DNA of 9,537 nt from an uncultured Candidatus Methylacidiphilales bacterium (lineage in GTDB: Bacteria; Verrucomicrobiota; Verrucomicrobiia; Methylacidiphilales; CALFVM01): positions 1-9,537 of the forward strand of contig CALFVM010000106.1 of the NCBI GenBank assembly GCA_937928665.1, written 5' to 3'. Made by a program: the position numbers and the translations under genes. Below the pieces are notes generated by a model that was not told where the DNA came from, made no database searches, and was given only the letters and a program-made list of their open reading frames with translations. This document shows positions 8,079-9,537 of this stretch, in pieces. Within the stretch, counting starts at the first letter, position 1, and every line of letters begins with the position of its first letter.

Positions 8079-8110
8079 GGCCGTTCGTCCTGTATGTTTC
8101 GGCCTCTTTT
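8079..8110 (+). promoter_or_regulatory. Weak hairpin plus T-rich run between priA and ndk
   Basis: GGCCG (8079-8083) can pair with CGGCC (8100-8104) across a 16-nt loop, and TCTTTT (8105-8110) follows directly before the ndk ATG. The order is that of an intrinsic terminator, but the stem is only five pairs with a long loop, so it would be inefficient at best. A TTGACC at 8065-8070 and a TATGTT at 8093-8098 also occur here, but their 22-bp spacing is too wide for a normal sigma-70 promoter. Confidence 0.18.
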
Positions 8111-8530
8111 ATGGAAACGACACTGATTTTGCTCAAACCGGATTGCCTGAAGCAGGGCCACTGCGGGGACGTGATTGGCCGGTTCGAAAAGGCCGGGTTC
8201 AAAATTCGCGGCTGCAAGATGATTGCGCTGTCCAAGCCGATTTTGCGCGAACACTACGCGCACGTGGCGGATAAGCCGTTTTATCCCGATATTGAGAGCT
8301 TCATGCAGTCGTCGCCGGTCATTGCCCTGGCACTGGCGGCTGAGGGTGCGGTGGAGACCGTTCGCAAAATGCTGGGGCCGACCGATTCCCGCAAGGCGGA
8401 ACCGGGCACGATCCGGGGCGACTTTGGTTCCGACATGATGATCAACGTGGTGCATGCTTCGGACTCGATTGAAAACGCCAAGGTTGAACTCGCCCGGTTT
8501 TTTGTTAACGGCGAACTGTTTGACTGGTGA
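8111..8530 (+). CDS. ndk: Nucleoside diphosphate kinase
   Basis: The enzyme moves the gamma phosphate of ATP to other (d)NDPs through a phosphohistidine and so balances the dNTP and NTP pools in the cytoplasm. Its 139 residues match the usual bacterial length of about 140. Conserved positions visible are K9 (LILLKPD), Y49 (HYA), R85 and T91 (VRKMLGPTD), R102 (IRGDFG), N112 and the catalytic H115 in NVVHASDS. The protein starts exactly where the family does (METTLILLKPD), which supports the ATG at 8111 even though the bases before it are T-rich with no Shine-Dalgarno. It lies 54 bp after priA on the same strand and may share its transcript or use a promoter of its own. A GC-rich palindrome follows the stop within a few bases. 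Confidence 0.97.
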   Translation: METTLILLKPDCLKQGHCGDVIGRFEKAGFKIRGCKMIALSKPILREHYAHVADKPFYPDIESFMQSSPVIALALAAEGAVETVRKMLGPTDSRKAEPGTIRGDFGSDMMINVVHASDSIENAKVELARFFVNGELFDW

Positions 8531-8553
8531 CGGCCCGCCAGGCGGGCGGGTTG
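8531..8553 (+). terminator. GC-rich palindrome after ndk, possible terminator without a U-tract
   Basis: A perfect inverted repeat, GCCCGC at 8533-8538 and GCGGGC at 8542-8547, encloses a three-base loop. A second register is also possible: CCCGCC (8534-8539) pairs with GGCGGG (8545-8550) around a five-base loop, extendable through G-U pairs to 8531-8553. It begins immediately after the ndk stop, where a terminator is expected. No T-run follows (next bases GCCGTTGGG), so if it ends transcription it is not a classic intrinsic terminator. It could instead be a 3'-end stabilising hairpin or a dispersed intergenic repeat. Confidence 0.4.
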
Positions 8554-8610
8554 GCCGTTGGGCCGGATTGATGCTTGGGTCGGGGCGGAACGCGGTTGGT
8601 CTGAATGAAA

Positions 8611-8616
8611 AGAGGG
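8611..8616 (+). promoter_or_regulatory. Shine-Dalgarno of the glycosyltransferase gene
   Basis: AGAGGG ends seven bases before the ATG at 8624. This fixes the start, in preference to the out-of-frame ATG at 8605 and the in-frame ATG at 8630. It is the clearest ribosome binding site in the window; most other genes here have weak ones or none. Confidence 0.6.
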
Positions 8617-8623
8617 TCGGGCG

Positions 8624-9537
8624 ATGAGGATGATTTACTTCGCCATGCGGTTTCCGGTCCTTTCCCAGACCTTTATCCAGCGGGAGGTGGCAGGGTTGCG
8701 GGCGCATGGAATCGGGTTGGAAGTTCATCCCTGTCTGCCGTCAGACGCGGCGAGCCGGAGGAGCGCGACGATTCGGGATGGGGTGGTGGAGCCGGATCTT
8801 TCCATTTGGCTGGGGGGCATGATGGCCCTGGTGGCCTGGGCTTTGCGGAAACCGTCGGTGGTGGGCGGGTTGATTGGAGCCATCCTGACGGCGCCGCACC
8901 GGACCGCAGAGCAGGTTTTTCATTCGTGGCTTGGCTTAGTGGTCGGAGCGCGGGCGGCCTTTGACTTGCGGGAGGCAGAGGGTTTTCATGGGTGTTGGGC
9001 GACCGCGCCGGCCACGGCAGCGTGGGTGTGCGGGCGGTTAACGGGCAAGCCGTTTGGCTGTGGTGCCCATGCCTATGATCTGTTCCGGCATGGGGGCGAT
9101 CCATTGTTACCCGTGAAGTTGCGGGAGGCCGCCTGGGTGCATACGACGACGGAGGCAGCGCGGACCGAACTTCTGGCGCGGGAGCCGGGGTGTGAGGGGC
9201 GGCTGGTTTTGGCCCGGCGCGGCCTGGTGCGGTTTCCGGATTGGCGTGAACCTGAGCCGATTGCCGGAAGGGAACTGCGGGTGGTGGCGATTGGGCGGCT
9301 GGTGGAGAAGAAGGGGTTCTCTCATCAGATCGCGGCCTGTGCTGAGCTGGTTCGGCGGGGGGTGAAGGTGCGGTGGCGGGTGATTGGGGATGGTCCGTTG
9401 CGGGGTGCTCTGGAGCGGGAGGCGGCAGTTGCTGGAGTGGGGGAAGTGTTCGCGTGGGAAGGGGCGCGGCCGGAGTCGGAGGTATGGGCATTGCATCGGT
9501 GGGCCGATGTGTTGGTGCACACGGGCGAGGTCGGCGG
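8624..9537 (+). CDS. GT4-family glycosyltransferase, WcaL-like (3' partial)
   Basis: I translated this frame by hand from 8624 to the window end: 304 codons, no stop. It begins MRMIYFAMRFPVLSQTFIQREV, the 'FP-x-LS-x-TFI' opening of GT4 glycosyltransferases of the colanic-acid WcaL type. Then come a hydrophobic stretch (about residues 64-90), GFHGCWATAPATAAWV and GAHAYDLF (147-154) in the N-terminal Rossmann domain. The second domain starts with the GT4 signatures AIGRLVEKKGF (222-232) and VIGDGPL (253-259). Such enzymes move a sugar from a nucleotide donor to a growing surface polysaccharide on the cytoplasmic face of the membrane. The E-x7-E donor-binding motif should lie just past the window end, so activity cannot be judged. 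The gene follows ndk after 93 bp with a palindrome between, so it probably begins a separate unit. Donor and acceptor sugars cannot be told. Confidence 0.88.
   Translation, partial: MRMIYFAMRFPVLSQTFIQREVAGLRAHGIGLEVHPCLPSDAASRRSATIRDGVVEPDLSIWLGGMMALVAWALRKPSVVGGLIGAILTAPHRTAEQVFHSWLGLVVGARAAFDLREAEGFHGCWATAPATAAWVCGRLTGKPFGCGAHAYDLFRHGGDPLLPVKLREAAWVHTTTEAARTELLAREPGCEGRLVLARRGLVRFPDWREPEPIAGRELRVVAIGRLVEKKGFSHQIAACAELVRRGVKVRWRVIGDGPLRGALEREAAVAGVGEVFAWEGARPESEVWALHRWADVLVHTGEVG

Noticed and set aside
8065..8098. TTGACC and TATGTT as a promoter for ndk
   Set aside because: The 22-bp spacer is well outside the 16-18 bp preferred by sigma-70, and no better pair was found.
7076..8728. A 550-residue minus-strand open frame across the end of priA, all of ndk and the start of the glycosyltransferase gene
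   Set aside because: It is again codon-on-codon antisense to real genes, which all share one frame here, and its product is an Arg/Pro/His-rich mixture. The three sense genes have clear family motifs.
8605..8964. A 119-residue plus-strand frame starting at 8605
   Set aside because: It is out of frame with the glycosyltransferase, whose frame from 8624 has a good ribosome binding site, GT4 motifs and remains open to the window end.
1..9537. Mobile elements, CRISPR repeats, tRNA genes, toxin-antitoxin or phage defence genes
   Set aside because: I looked on both strands and found no transposase or integrase motifs, no regularly spaced direct repeats, no tRNA-like cloverleaf and no defence-type domains. 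All substantial coding space is filled by the genes listed.

Overview
The window reads as ordinary, gene-dense chromosome from a GC-rich bacterium. The likeliest group is the Verrucomicrobiota or another member of the PVC superphylum. That rests on remembered similarity: the KGLHLP form of PriA motif V, housekeeping replication genes lying beside an apiosidase-like glycosidase, and weak Shine-Dalgarno sequences. It is an inference, and 16S or whole-protein searches would be needed to fix it. No plasmid, phage, insertion sequence, CRISPR array, tRNA or rRNA was seen, and no gap between genes exceeds about 95 bp.

Layout. At 2-271 (+) lies the C-terminal tail of a protein cut by the window edge, probably a carbohydrate-active or surface protein. 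Fourteen bases later comes a complete 499-residue apiosidase-like (GH140/DUF4038) protein at 286-1785 (+) with no signal peptide. Convergent with it, with 26 bp between the stop codons, is dnaE (1812-5324, -), the replicative DNA polymerase III alpha subunit, complete and with a fully preserved PHP metal site. A 77-bp divergent gap follows. Reading rightwards after it are a small four-helix membrane protein (about 5402-5791), priA (5804-8056), the primosomal helicase, and ndk (8111-8530), nucleoside diphosphate kinase. A GC-rich palindrome at about 8531-8553 may close this group. The last gene, a GT4-type glycosyltransferase starting at 8624, runs off the right edge with an open frame.

How the genes fit together. 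dnaE, priA and ndk all serve DNA synthesis: chain elongation, fork restart and dNTP supply. The membrane protein sits between dnaE and priA and is 12 bp from priA, so it is probably co-transcribed with priA, but nothing in it suggests a replication role. The flanking sugar genes (apiosidase-like enzyme on the left, glycosyltransferase on the right) look like separate units.

I found no convincing undescribed system. The points most worth a second look are a candidate leaderless promoter for dnaE, the intact PHP proofreading site, the apparently cytoplasmic GH140-like enzyme, the unnamed membrane protein, and the palindrome after ndk.
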